Origin: Paenibacillus hemerocallicola
GTDB lineage: Bacteria; Bacillota; Bacilli; Paenibacillales; NBRC-103111
Direction: 5' to 3'
NCBI RefSeq assembly: GCF_006265175.1
Contig: NZ_VDCQ01000025.1
Coordinates: forward strand, 1 to 64,000
DNA length: 64,000 nt
The notes below the pieces were generated by a model that did no database searches, was not told the DNA's origin, and saw only the letters and a program-made list of their open reading frames with translations. Within the stretch, counting starts at the first letter, position 1. Each line of letters opens with the position of its first letter. Below, piece by piece: positions 15,460 through 24,483 of the stretch. The position numbers and the translations under genes are program-made.

Positions 15460-17982
15460 CTACTCGTTCCTTCCGATCCGAAACGTCCACTCGACAGGAG
15501 GTACGACCGCGGTTCCGTTGTTGTCGGCTGCCTCAATGACAACCTTGTGTTCGCCCGCCGCCAGATCCGAGGATGGAACATACGTCAATTTCCCTGTAAC
15601 GGTATCATACCGGTGATCCATGACCGAATCGTCAAGCCACATCCGAATGGAGGAAGGATGCACGCCGCTACCCGAGTCCGTAACCGATGCGCTAATCTCG
15701 GGTCTGGTTCCCGCTGCATGCACCGTATTCGGAGCTGGAGACAATCCTTGGATCGACGGCCCTTCGACATCCTCGTCGAGATCCATGTATTCCGCACGAA
15801 AGTTATCCAAATAAATGGCGCCAGAGCTTTTTATGGTTTCATCCGTTTCGATGACGGATAGCGTGTTTACTTTAATCGGAAAAACAGTTTGATCCTGCAT
15901 ATCGACATATACATAGTTCCAGCCTTTCCAGTACACGCCTCTCTCGTCGGTTGCATTTATGCTTTGCCTGAGACCTGCCGCATCGCTAATCTCGAATCGC
16001 AGCGTATGCCGCTTCGAATCGCCGTACACCCATACGCTTAACCGGCTAGGGGTGCCGCCGATCTGATGCCCGATGTTATCGGAATCGTCAGTAAAGCGAA
16101 TTGCCGCCTCCGACAACCCGTTCATGCCGGTGAAATCGTAAGTCAGCTTAGCGGAAAAAGTGCCGTATCGTACGGGCTGCGGTCGAGTCGCCCTGGACAG
16201 CTTTACCGAACCCGGTACCGCATTGGATTCGTGGATACTCATGCCATCCAGCGTCTCGAAACCCGTTACCAGGTACGGCAAAATGCCGATCCGCACGTCA
16301 GCCTCCGCTACCGCTTCTCCATGCCTTACCGTAACTTTGCCCCGAACTATTTCTTCCCCGGCGAGAAACATTCCGTCAGCAGAAATCTCTCCTATTTTGC
16401 CTTGCACCGACCAAGTTACTTGTTCTGCACAAAGATGAACCCGCTCACCCTGTACGTCATAGGCCAATACCCGAGGATGCGCGCTCCCCCCCGGCCTAAT
16501 GACCATAGTCGACGGTTCGATTTGCAAATAGGCGGCATGCCGCTGCACGATGACCTCTCCGGTTTGAGTCACCCCTACGCCGCCAACGACAATTTGCCCG
16601 ACTCCGCTGTCGGGGCCTGCAATAAACACGCCATCGCGATCCACCGAACCTATATTCCCTTCCACCTTCCATTCGAGCTGCTCTTTCCGTATCGGGACAC
16701 TGTTGCCATAAGCGTCTCGGCCCTTTGCGGAAAACGAAACTTTGCTGCCGCACATAACCTTGATCATCGGCTTGGGCAATAAAACGAGTTGCTCCAAACG
16801 ACTTGTCGGAGCTGTGCTCGCTAATGCCAATACATTGCCGACCATTCTCTCGAAACCGTCCGATGGCCGATTGCAAAGCACGGGACGTTCGTCGCCGGGC
16901 AGGCGTACATAACACGTGGTCGAGCCTCCTCCATCAACGTTGATGGCCTGCTCCATACCGAGCGATTGCAGGTAGAATGCGCCTTCAGCCAGCGTGATGC
17001 CGTCGGAGTGCCCTGGCTGCCGCCCGTCTACAGCGATCATATACATCTTCCCGCCTTTGACGCCTATCATTGTCCGCGGATGACGATCGCTGTTTTGTCT
17101 GACGGCAGGATCCAGCAGCGTTGGCGACACTTCACCGTCTCTCAGCAGGACGAATCCTAATGTCGAGCTGCCCGAAACGACTTGCCGCGCTTGATCCACA
17201 GCATTATCGTACGAAAGATCGATGCTCACCTTCATGCCCGGAACCAAATATTCGGCGATCCATTCCGCCTTCCGGCCTGTTGCCGATATAACAAGCTTGC
17301 CTCTTTCGATCGGCGTATCGGAGCCTTTGATTACCCGATCGACGGTTCCGGTGAGCCGTACCTCCGTTTTGAATGTATCGCATCCCGCGTCAGCGGAGAC
17401 GACAACTTCGACTACATCTCCCGAAGTCCGGGTAGAATTGCCGAATCGATCGTTATAAATCCAGGCATGGTCCGTATAGACGGCGCTTTGCGCCCGATTG
17501 ATCATATGCAGCGGCAAACATGAACCGTTTATTGTCGTCAGCACCATGTTGAGTGCCACCGCTTCCCGCAAAACGACGGTTCCGTCGGACAAAACGGCCA
17601 ATAGAACCTTCGTTACGGCCGGCGAAGTTACGACTTCTCCATTCGTGATTTGCAATCCGGACGGAACGCCCGCGTAGCTGAAGAAATCTCCGTTGAAGCC
17701 GCAAATAATGCGCTTCCCCTGCTTCTCCAGTTGATGCAGCAGGTTACCGACCGTTTCGAGTCTCGTAACCCCGCCTTCCGAGGAGAAGGCTTCCAGGCGC
17801 AGGTATGGGTTTGTCGCATCGATTTCGGTAATTTGAATGGATTGCAGCATATCTTGACCGCCGAGCTGTCTGCTCGTATGCACGACACCCGGAGCAACGC
17901 GAAATGTATCCTCTCGCTTGACGACCCAATCTACCGCCTTTTGCGCTATGGCCATCCCCAGTAACTCGCGGTTTTCCTTCAA
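15460..17982 (-). CDS. Phosphodiester glycosidase (NAGPA) family protein
   Basis: The start is a TTG at 17982 with AAGGAG eight bases upstream; an in-frame stop just before rules out an earlier start. The 840-residue product has an NAGPA/DUF2233 domain over about residues 50-390, with GFNGDFFSYAGVPSGLQ, HPRTMIGVKGGKMYMIAVDG and INVDGGGSTTCYVR, the motifs of N-acetylglucosamine-1-phosphodiester alpha-N-acetylglucosaminidase relatives. Two Ig-like (Big-type) repeats follow at about 400-560, a jelly-roll carbohydrate-binding-like domain at about 570-740 (FSAKLTYDFTG, VYWKGWNYVYVDM), and a last Ig-like domain. Relatives act on wall teichoic acid or glycan phosphodiesters outside the cell, yet no signal peptide is visible here. 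Confidence 0.75.
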   Translation of the reverse strand: MKENRELLGMAIAQKAVDWVVKREDTFRVAPGVVHTSRQLGGQDMLQSIQITEIDATNPYLRLEAFSSEGGVTRLETVGNLLHQLEKQGKRIICGFNGDFFSYAGVPSGLQITNGEVVTSPAVTKVLLAVLSDGTVVLREAVALNMVLTTINGSCLPLHMINRAQSAVYTDHAWIYNDRFGNSTRTSGDVVEVVVSADAGCDTFKTEVRLTGTVDRVIKGSDTPIERGKLVISATGRKAEWIAEYLVPGMKVSIDLSYDNAVDQARQVVSGSSTLGFVLLRDGEVSPTLLDPAVRQNSDRHPRTMIGVKGGKMYMIAVDGRQPGHSDGITLAEGAFYLQSLGMEQAINVDGGGSTTCYVRLPGDERPVLCNRPSDGFERMVGNVLALASTAPTSRLEQLVLLPKPMIKVMCGSKVSFSAKGRDAYGNSVPIRKEQLEWKVEGNIGSVDRDGVFIAGPDSGVGQIVVGGVGVTQTGEVIVQRHAAYLQIEPSTMVIRPGGSAHPRVLAYDVQGERVHLCAEQVTWSVQGKIGEISADGMFLAGEEIVRGKVTVRHGEAVAEADVRIGILPYLVTGFETLDGMSIHESNAVPGSVKLSRATRPQPVRYGTFSAKLTYDFTGMNGLSEAAIRFTDDSDNIGHQIGGTPSRLSVWVYGDSKRHTLRFEISDAAGLRQSINATDERGVYWKGWNYVYVDMQDQTVFPIKVNTLSVIETDETIKSSGAIYLDNFRAEYMDLDEDVEGPSIQGLSPAPNTVHAAGTRPEISASVTDSGSGVHPSSIRMWLDDSVMDHRYDTVTGKLTYVPSSDLAAGEHKVVIEAADNNGTAVVPPVEWTFRIGRNE

Positions 17983-18172
17983 CGTCTCGGCTCCTTCGTA
18001 TTAACGCTTATCTTTATAAATACATTTGATTAACTATATAATAAAAGAGAAACCACCCGTTTTCAATCCTTTTCCGATTGAAAATACGGATGGCCTTTAA
18101 CCTCCTATCAAAACAGCAAGACGGCCGAAGCAAATGTTGGCCGCCTACGCAATTACTATTTGAAATCGTGTA

Positions 18173-19369
18173 TCATGCGCCAGCTTTCTGCAAAACTCGA
18201 TCTTCCGCTTTCAGGCTGGAACGGGAACGGTTCAAGCCGAGCGATACGGCGGCAAACCCCGCGGCTACAGCGACTCCCGCCGCTCCGATCCAGCTGATAG
18301 CCGTCAGCGACGCTTGCTCCACCACGACGCCTCCGATACCCGCCCCGGCTGCCATGGCCAGCTGCAGAACCGAAGTGTTCAGACTCAGCATAATTCCCGA
18401 AGCTTGCGGCGCGAGAGAGATCAAATAATATTGCTGCGTTGGACCCGACGACCATGCGGAGAACGACCAAACCATCAGCAGAGCGAATACGATCACCGGA
18501 GAATGGGCCGCCAGCGACAGCGCGATCAGAGCCGCTGCATGAAGCATCATTCCGCCGATCAGCGTACGGGGAACCCCCCATTTATCCGTGCTGAAGCCTC
18601 CGAGCTTGGAACCGATCAGGCTGGCGATGCCGAATGCGAACAATCCGGCGCTCACGCCTCGTTCGCTCATGCCCGTAACGGTAAGCAGAAAAGGCGAAAT
18701 GTACGTATAGGCGATCGCATACCCGGCGATCCAGAAGAAGGTGATCGATAAGGCTATGGCGATGCGCGGCTGCTTCAACAGCGCCAGCTGGTCGCGCATC
18801 GGCACCGGCTCCTCGCCGTCCGTTCGCGGTATTGCAAACGAAATGACGAGCATCGCGAGTATGCCGAGTACGCCGATTCCTCCGAAAATCGTCTTCCAGT
18901 CGTATACGGCGGCAACCACTCTGCCGAGCGGAACGCCCACTATGAGGGCGGTGCTGAAGCCCATAACGAGCGTCGCGATGGCGCTCCCCTGCCGATCGGG
19001 CGGAGCCAGCTTGGATGCTACGGTCAAGGCGGTAACGACGAATACCCCGGTGCTGAGTGCCAAAATGATCCGCGAGCCGACCAAAAACTCGAAGCCCGGC
19101 AATGCAACGGCAATGCCGTTCCCTACGACGAATACGCCGAGAGCGTAAAGCAGCAGCTTCCTCCGTTCCAGGCGTGCGGTGAGGGCCATCAGAACAGGGG
19201 TTCCGAAAGCATAGGCAAGCGAGAACACGGTAATGAGCTGCCCGGCGGCGGATACCGAAACCCCGATATCGTCCGCAACCTTATCCAAAATACCCGCGAT
19301 AATAAACTCCGACGTTCCGACAAGAAAACTGACGACGGCCAGCATATAGATTTTCCACGCATTTGACAT
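18173..19369 (-). CDS. MFS drug/sugar efflux transporter (DHA1 family)
   Basis: The start at 19369 (MSNAWKIYML) follows an AAGGGAG/AAGG region. The 398-residue protein has about twelve hydrophobic segments. The first half reads FLVGTSEFIIAGILDKVADD, then LITVFSLAYAFGTPVLMALT and RLERRKLLLYALGVFVVGN, matching the AraJ/YdhP/PbuE group of proton-driven exporters. It follows an ArsR-type regulator gene by 75 bases, and a matching palindrome stands between them. It is therefore probably exported-substrate-inducible. The substrate cannot be deduced. Confidence 0.85.
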   Translation of the reverse strand: MSNAWKIYMLAVVSFLVGTSEFIIAGILDKVADDIGVSVSAAGQLITVFSLAYAFGTPVLMALTARLERRKLLLYALGVFVVGNGIAVALPGFEFLVGSRIILALSTGVFVVTALTVASKLAPPDRQGSAIATLVMGFSTALIVGVPLGRVVAAVYDWKTIFGGIGVLGILAMLVISFAIPRTDGEEPVPMRDQLALLKQPRIAIALSITFFWIAGYAIAYTYISPFLLTVTGMSERGVSAGLFAFGIASLIGSKLGGFSTDKWGVPRTLIGGMMLHAAALIALSLAAHSPVIVFALLMVWSFSAWSSGPTQQYYLISLAPQASGIMLSLNTSVLQLAMAAGAGIGGVVVEQASLTAISWIGAAGVAVAAGFAAVSLGLNRSRSSLKAEDRVLQKAGA

Positions 19370-19409
19370 CCTTGTTCTTGCTCCCTTCTTCATTCCGTTT
19401 AATTCTCTT

Positions 19410-19425
19410 ATATTTCTAGAAATAT
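19410..19425. promoter_or_regulatory. Palindromic operator between ArsR and MFS genes
   Basis: ATATTTCTAGAAATAT is a perfect 16-base palindrome in the gap between the regulator stop and the MFS start. Its arms (ATTTC/GAAAT) also occur in the inverted repeat upstream of the ArsR gene, so it is a likely binding site for that ArsR protein. Confidence 0.6.
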
Positions 19426-19444
19426 AGAAATATAGAGCAAAAAA

Positions 19445-19726
19445 TTACTCCAGCAAGTACGGCGCATATCTTTGCGCCACTTCGCGGTTCACACTGTAAT
19501 AAATGTACGTTCCGTCCTTGCGCAGATCGAGCAAGCCGCAGTCCGTCAATTGCTTCAGGTGATGGGACAATGTCGAGCCGGCGATCGATTCCAGCTTACC
19601 CGCGATATCGGAGCAGCACAAATTTCTCTCTTCGGTAAGAAGCAGAGCGATTTTGAGCCGGGTCGGCTCTCCGAGCGCTTTGTAAACTTTGACCGCTTGC
19701 CGTACTTCCGTATTAGCTTCGACCAT
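19445..19726 (-). CDS. ArsR-family transcriptional repressor
   Basis: The start at 19726 follows AAGGGGG by seven bases; the longer open frame upstream is AT-rich non-coding DNA. The 93-residue protein is a compact winged helix: VYKALGEPTRLKIALLLTEE, a Cys pair at LCCSDIAGKLE, then GSTLSHHLKQLTDCGLLDL and the wing RKDGTYIYYSVN. The Cys pair lies at the position of the alpha-3 metal or thiol site of ArsR/CadC relatives (ELCVCDL), but it may equally be part of a redox or organic-ligand sensor. It precedes the MFS exporter in the same orientation and probably represses both. Confidence 0.85.
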   Translation of the reverse strand: MVEANTEVRQAVKVYKALGEPTRLKIALLLTEERNLCCSDIAGKLESIAGSTLSHHLKQLTDCGLLDLRKDGTYIYYSVNREVAQRYAPYLLE

Positions 19727-19752
19727 TGGAACATCCCCCTTGCTTCTTGACT

Positions 19753-19774
19753 TATTTCTATATGTATCGAAATA
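19753..19774. promoter_or_regulatory. Inverted repeat upstream of ArsR gene (operator)
   Basis: TATTTC and GAAATA form inverted arms separated by ten bases, 27 bases upstream of the ArsR start codon and within the probable promoter. The same arms form the palindrome at 19410-19425, which points to autoregulation. Confidence 0.55.
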
Positions 19775-19885
19775 AAGATAGCATACGTTACCGCAAAAGT
19801 AAACTACAAAGTTCCGATATGTATTGTTGCTATATAAGTCAACAAAAAAAGCCGCAATTATGCGACTTCGGAATTGTTGCAATCT

Positions 19886-20851
19886 TTACCGGCCAGACAG
19901 CAGCTTATCGAGAATGATCCCAAGCTGTCCTTCCCAGGAATACGGATCGCTGAACGTGAAAATGTCGTAATCCACATGGAATACCCGCCCTTCTCTGACA
20001 GCAGGCAGCCCCTTCCAGATCGGACTGTCGTACACCGTGCCGGCGCCGGCAGCGTCGCCCAGCCAAGGTGAAGCAAAAATATAGTCGCCGGCCAAATCGG
20101 GCAAGCTCTCGAGGCTGACTAACGAGAAGCCTTTTCCAGGCTCGAATGTGCGCTTGGCCGCCTCCGGCATAGCGACTCCGAAGTCCCCGTACAATATTTC
20201 CGTCCCCCGCCCATAGCCTTCTCTGAACATATAGATGCCTTTGGCGGACGGATACAAGATAGAAAATGTTCGTCCTTTGGCGATAGCCTCGATTTGCGGC
20301 TTGTAACGGCTGATGTTTTTCTCCCATTGTGCAAGCCATGCTTGCGCCTGCTGCTCCCGATTCGTCAGCTTTCCGAGATCGAGCATCAGCTCCTTGTTGT
20401 TTTTCGTACTCTCGAAGGTAACGACAGGCGCGATTTTTTGCAGCTGTTCCGTATTTTTGACGGCCGTAAGCCCAATGATCAAATCGGGCTTCAACTCCAA
20501 AACCTGCTCGATCGTCGGCTCGGTAGCCCCATTGGCCCCCAGGTTGGCTACTCCACCCAGTTTCGTCTTCAAATATGGATTGCCTAGCGTAAATTCCGGG
20601 ACGCCAATCGGCGTAATCCCCAGAGCAAGCAAATACCCGGCATAATTCGGAGCAAGCGCGACGATCCGCAATGGATTTGCCGGTACCTCCACGGCGCCGT
20701 TTGCGGCGATAAATGTTTTGGTTTTGGCGGCGGCCGGCTCATCGGCATTTTTATTGCCCGGCTCGGCCCCACCCGAGCATGCGCTTAGCATGCAACCGAT
20801 TGCCAGCAGCGTTATCCCGTACAGGAAATATCGTTGGAGCAGCTTTTTCAC
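19886..20851 (-). CDS. Iron-siderophore ABC transporter substrate-binding lipoprotein
   Basis: The 321-residue protein starts behind AGAAGGAGAATACG and has a lipoprotein signal ending at the lipobox LSAC (residue 25). The fold is class III binding protein (PF01497): NPLRIVALAPNYAGYLLALG, then EPTIEQVLELKPDLIIGLT and a long helix before the C-lobe (RTFSILYPSAKGIYMFREGY). It delivers ferric siderophore to a FecCD permease that is not encoded beside it. A Fur box lies 28 bases upstream of the start, and the regulator gene at 20960 lies just upstream, so expression should rise in iron starvation. Confidence 0.88.
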   Translation of the reverse strand: MKKLLQRYFLYGITLLAIGCMLSACSGGAEPGNKNADEPAAAKTKTFIAANGAVEVPANPLRIVALAPNYAGYLLALGITPIGVPEFTLGNPYLKTKLGGVANLGANGATEPTIEQVLELKPDLIIGLTAVKNTEQLQKIAPVVTFESTKNNKELMLDLGKLTNREQQAQAWLAQWEKNISRYKPQIEAIAKGRTFSILYPSAKGIYMFREGYGRGTEILYGDFGVAMPEAAKRTFEPGKGFSLVSLESLPDLAGDYIFASPWLGDAAGAGTVYDSPIWKGLPAVREGRVFHVDYDIFTFSDPYSWEGQLGIILDKLLSGR

Positions 20852-20878
20852 ATCGTATTCTCCTTCTCGTCTCGTTGT

Positions 20879-20893
20879 TGATAATGATTATTA
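20879..20893. promoter_or_regulatory. Fur box
   Basis: TGATAAT G ATTATTA fits the Bacillus 7-1-7 Fur consensus with one mismatch. It stands just upstream of the binding-protein gene at 19886-20851. Confidence 0.85.
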
Positions 20894-20959
20894 TCCTCAA
20901 TGTGAATTATAACTCCGCGCTTCCTTCCCGTATATGAACCGAACGGACATTTGTCAGTG

Positions 20960-22606
20960 TTATTTCGGACATGCCGATACTTTATTCAAAGCTTTCAACG
21001 CCTGATCGAGAATGGCGCCGTGATTATACGCCGTATATTCGAACCATGGTCCCACCGACATCGTATGGACACGGTTTTGCCGTACCGCCTTCAGCTTCTT
21101 CCAGCTCTCCGACAGCAGCAGCGAATTCCAAGTCAGCTGCGAATGGCGATCCTCCGACAGCAGCAGAATGATGCGCTCCGCTCCAAATGAATCAAGCGAC
21201 TCCGGTACGACCTTCTCGAACGAACGGTCCGAATAAGTCTTGTGGCGTTCCGGGGCAAACGGCAGATCATACCGGTTCCGTTTACCGTGATCACCTTCTC
21301 CCGTCCAGCGGTAGCAATCGTGACGATCAATCATGACGACCAGCAGCTTCTCGCTCCGGACTATGCGGTCCAACACCTCGCGCATCATATCGGCCTTTTC
21401 ATCATAGACCGCCAGCCAACGCATCGCTTCGTCCGTTTTATTCAAAAACGAAGCCGTCAGCAGCAGGTGCTCTCTCCAGCCTTTCGTCCGCCAAGGAATA
21501 ATGAGCGTCGGGGCTATTTCGCCCAACCTTTCCTGAAACTCGGCGGATCCGTACGCATCTATGGCAATGATTCGATCGGGCTTGGCGGCCAAAAGCATTT
21601 TGCGGTTGATTTCGTTGTTGTGGTGTAGCGGAAATTGCACCTCCGTACGATACTTCCGGCGATAATAATCGGTCCAGTCGTGATCGATCGGCGCAGCGAA
21701 AGGAATGATGCTGATCGGAAGCAGCTGTCCGATATTCGGGAAGCTGCACGCGGCCACTTTGAGCTGCCGGTTCTTCACATAAATCGATGGCGAAATTCCC
21801 ATCTGTTGTTTAAACGTGCGACGGAAGTGGCTCTCATCCTGATATCCGACATGACGGGCAATTTCCGCTATCGGTTGCCGCGTCGTCGCCATCAGCCTTT
21901 TCGCCTGAGACATGCGCAAGTCCGTCACGTAATCGGTGGCGCTGATGCCGTACAGCTGCTTGAAGGCCCGTCTGAAATGCCGCGAGCTTACTCCGATGCG
22001 CTGTGCCAGCTGTTCTATCGATACATTCTCCCCGAAGTGCGTGTCCAAATAATTTCGGATCATTTCCAGCGATGCATGCATGCCTCGGTCCTTCGCTATG
22101 GAGGCATGATACAGCACATTGTACATAATCTCGTAGAAGGTCGCCTGACTGCGCAGCCGCGACAGCTTGGACGGCTGATGCCAGTGACGATAAGCCGTAT
22201 CGCACAAATCCGGGAATAAGGCCGCGAAAGCATCCGAAACGATGCCGCAATTGCTTTCGTTTCCGATCATGCGGAGAGCGGCATCCTTTACGCTTTCACT
22301 GCCTTGCAGCTCGAATATGATGGCGTAGCCGTCTTCCGTCCCCGACGAGGTGCTTCCCATGTATTCGATCCGTTGTCCCGGCAAGCCGATAAAGATCGTC
22401 CCTTTTTTCAAGGATAATAGACGGTCGTCTATCGCGAATTGCACATCGTCCTGCTTGACGGCCAAAAGTATGTGAGCCTCCAGACGTTTCGGCGACAGCC
22501 ATTGCTGATCTTCGCCCAATTCCTTTATCCTCGCGATGTGCGCAAGAGTGAATCTCAGCTCCTCGAATGAAGCACTTTCGTCTTGCCGGGAGCTTTCTGC
22601 AATCAT
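20960..22606 (-). CDS. AraC regulator fused to siderophore-binding-protein domain (Btr-like)
   Basis: The 548-residue protein has an N-terminal cupin-like domain (to about 150) and an AraC double helix-turn-helix at about 175-280 (SIEQLAQRIGVSSRHFRRAF; PIAEIARHVGYQDESHFRRTF then MGISPSIYVKN). A class III periplasmic-binding-protein domain of about 260 residues follows without a signal peptide (LKVAACSFPNIGQLLPISII, KMLLAAKPDRIIAIDAYG). This is the layout of B. subtilis Btr (YbbB), which activates siderophore uptake genes when it binds the siderophore in the cytoplasm. A perfect Fur box lies upstream and its target is probably the following binding-protein gene. The start is supported only by a weak site. 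Confidence 0.88.
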   Translation of the reverse strand: MIAESSRQDESASFEELRFTLAHIARIKELGEDQQWLSPKRLEAHILLAVKQDDVQFAIDDRLLSLKKGTIFIGLPGQRIEYMGSTSSGTEDGYAIIFELQGSESVKDAALRMIGNESNCGIVSDAFAALFPDLCDTAYRHWHQPSKLSRLRSQATFYEIMYNVLYHASIAKDRGMHASLEMIRNYLDTHFGENVSIEQLAQRIGVSSRHFRRAFKQLYGISATDYVTDLRMSQAKRLMATTRQPIAEIARHVGYQDESHFRRTFKQQMGISPSIYVKNRQLKVAACSFPNIGQLLPISIIPFAAPIDHDWTDYYRRKYRTEVQFPLHHNNEINRKMLLAAKPDRIIAIDAYGSAEFQERLGEIAPTLIIPWRTKGWREHLLLTASFLNKTDEAMRWLAVYDEKADMMREVLDRIVRSEKLLVVMIDRHDCYRWTGEGDHGKRNRYDLPFAPERHKTYSDRSFEKVVPESLDSFGAERIILLLSEDRHSQLTWNSLLLSESWKKLKAVRQNRVHTMSVGPWFEYTAYNHGAILDQALKALNKVSACPK

Positions 22607-22624
22607 TTATTCCGCCACCCTCAC

Positions 22625-22639
22625 TGATAATGATTATCA
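22625..22639. promoter_or_regulatory. Fur box
   Basis: TGATAAT G ATTATCA is a perfect 7-1-7 Fur palindrome placed 19 bases upstream of the AraC/binding-protein regulator start. It predicts iron repression of that regulator. Confidence 0.9.
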
Positions 22640-22802
22640 TTGCAATCGCATTCCCATTGTACGAAAAAAAAGGCGGCAGATCAACGAAGAAAACGAACAA
22701 CCCCGCCCTATCGGGAACGGAGTTGCGTCGCATTATCATGGTATTGGCTCATTTCGGCCGCCAACGACGAGTCAAAGCTGTTAATAAAATGTGAAAGATA
22801 GA

Positions 22803-23453
22803 TCAGGTGATGCCGGTTATACCTCTATCAAAGGCATATCGGGCGAGCTGTACCCGGTTTTCCAGATGAAGCTTGTGCAAAATGTTTTTCAGATGGTTTT
22901 TGACCGTATGCTCGGAAATGTCCAGCTGTTGGGCGATTTCCCGATTCGGCAGCCCTTGCGCAACCAATCGCAAAATTTCCTTCTCCCGACCGGTCAACGG
23001 AGACGGCTCGGATTTCGGCTGTTGCTTATGCGAGAACTCCTGCAAAATCCGCATCGCCAGCCCGCGGCTGAGTGGCGCTTCGTCCAAAGCGATCGCCTTT
23101 AAATAGTGATGCCATTCCTCCGGATGCAAATTTTTAAGCAAATAGCCTTGCGCGCCTTTTTTCAGCGCCTCGAACAAATGGGCAATATCGTCGGATACCG
23201 TTACCATGACGATTTTGATATAGGGGTACTTTTCTTTGATCGCTTTCGTCGCATCCAAACCGTCCATGGTAGGCATTTGGATGTCCATCAAAATCATATC
23301 CGGCATGCAGACATCCGTGAATGCGATTGCCTCCTGCCCGCTCGTCGCTTCGGCGACAATTTCGAAGGCCGGATCCATGCGCAAAATCGTTCGCATGCCT
23401 TCACGTGCATGTTTATGGTCATCTACGAGCATAACGCGGAACATCGGACTCAT
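22803..23453 (-). CDS. NarL/LuxR-family response regulator
   Basis: The start at 23453 overlaps the kinase stop (ATGA) behind GAGGAG; the frame upstream is a shadow of the kinase. The 216-residue protein has a receiver domain (VMLVDDHKHAREGM, phosphoacceptor Asp near residue 57 in LMDIQMPTMDG, VTVSDD, Lys in LKKGAQGYLLK). The LuxR helix-turn-helix reads LTGREKEILRLVAQGLPNRE then IAQQLDISEHTVKNHLKNIL. It is paired and translationally coupled with the histidine kinase. The signal and targets are unknown; the cytochrome c gene nearby is divergent. Confidence 0.92.
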   Translation of the reverse strand: MSPMFRVMLVDDHKHAREGMRTILRMDPAFEIVAEATSGQEAIAFTDVCMPDMILMDIQMPTMDGLDATKAIKEKYPYIKIVMVTVSDDIAHLFEALKKGAQGYLLKNLHPEEWHHYLKAIALDEAPLSRGLAMRILQEFSHKQQPKSEPSPLTGREKEILRLVAQGLPNREIAQQLDISEHTVKNHLKNILHKLHLENRVQLARYAFDRGITGIT

Positions 23454-24277
23454 CGCTCTCTCCTCTTTCGGATCCGGAACACGGAAATTCCATGCTCCCG
23501 AACCAGCTCGAATGTCCATCCCATTTCGACTGCGCGTTCTCTCATTATTTTCAGGCCGAACTTGTCGGTCAACCGCAGATTGTCCCCGTCGAAGCCTTTG
23601 CCGTCATCCGAGACCGCGCAGATCCATCCCGAACCGCATTCCTCCGACGAAATCCGGACATGTTCGGCGTATGCATGTTTGCGAACGTTCAGCAGCGCTT
23701 CCCGTAAAGATGCGTACAGTTCCACCTTTTCTTTCGCCGACAGCTTCTCTTCAGGCAGCTTCCAGCTCCAATCCGCACGGATTCCCGTCTCTGCGGCAAG
23801 ATCCATTGACAATGATTTCATAAGCTCCATCCAAGGCAAAGTATCGGGCGATACGGGATCACGCAGGTTGGCGATGGCCTGTCTGACATAACCGTTTACT
23901 TCGTGCACCGTTTGACGAAACGTCCGGATTTCGGCCTCGGCTCCGGTATTGCGCTTGTCCAACACGTCGACCTGAACGGCGAGCAGAAATAAAGATTGGG
24001 CGATGCCGTCATGCAGCTCGCGCGCCATTTTTTCCCGTTCCTCCAATGCCGCTTTTTCCGCACGGGCTTCCTTCAGCTCTTCCTGCATATCCTCCAATAA
24101 CGAGAACAATTGAGTAAGAAAAATCACCGTCACGGTAAACACGATGACAGGAGCCAGCCAGTTGCCCAGCTCCATGGAAATGTAGGGCAGCAAAAATTGA
24201 TGCCGGACATATTCCCATAATCCGATAGTCAGAGTCGGGATAATGAGGATGAGCCATTTGATTTGCTTGTAAGACAT
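23450..24277 (-). CDS. Sensor histidine kinase (HisKA_3, DegS/NarX group)
   Basis: The 275-residue protein starts behind AGGGGAGAATGG. Two hydrophobic segments span about residues 8-55 with almost no external loop, so it probably senses within the membrane. A coiled coil follows (about 58-82), then the phosphoacceptor His near residue 89 in ARELHDGIAQS, and an ATPase domain with LREALLNVRKHAYAEH (N box) and VSDDGKGFD (G1 box). The pattern is that of LiaS/DesK-like intramembrane kinases. It is coupled to the response regulator by a four-base overlap. Confidence 0.9.
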   Translation of the reverse strand: MSYKQIKWLILIIPTLTIGLWEYVRHQFLLPYISMELGNWLAPVIVFTVTVIFLTQLFSLLEDMQEELKEARAEKAALEEREKMARELHDGIAQSLFLLAVQVDVLDKRNTGAEAEIRTFRQTVHEVNGYVRQAIANLRDPVSPDTLPWMELMKSLSMDLAAETGIRADWSWKLPEEKLSAKEKVELYASLREALLNVRKHAYAEHVRISSEECGSGWICAVSDDGKGFDGDNLRLTDKFGLKIMRERAVEMGWTFELVREHGISVFRIRKRRER

Positions 24278-24483
24278 GGGCCATTCTCCCCTTGTTCGAT
24301 ATGGATAATGTTGCGGATCTCCTTATGTCACCTATTATGTTACTCAATCTCGCTTCCGCCGGCTATGACTCATTAGGGCCAGAACAGCTTCGAAAATGTG
24401 AGCGATGCATGACTCTTTGGAGCTATATACAACACTTTCCCGGAATGATAAGATGAAAACTTGAAAAAGCAAGGAGGGATACT

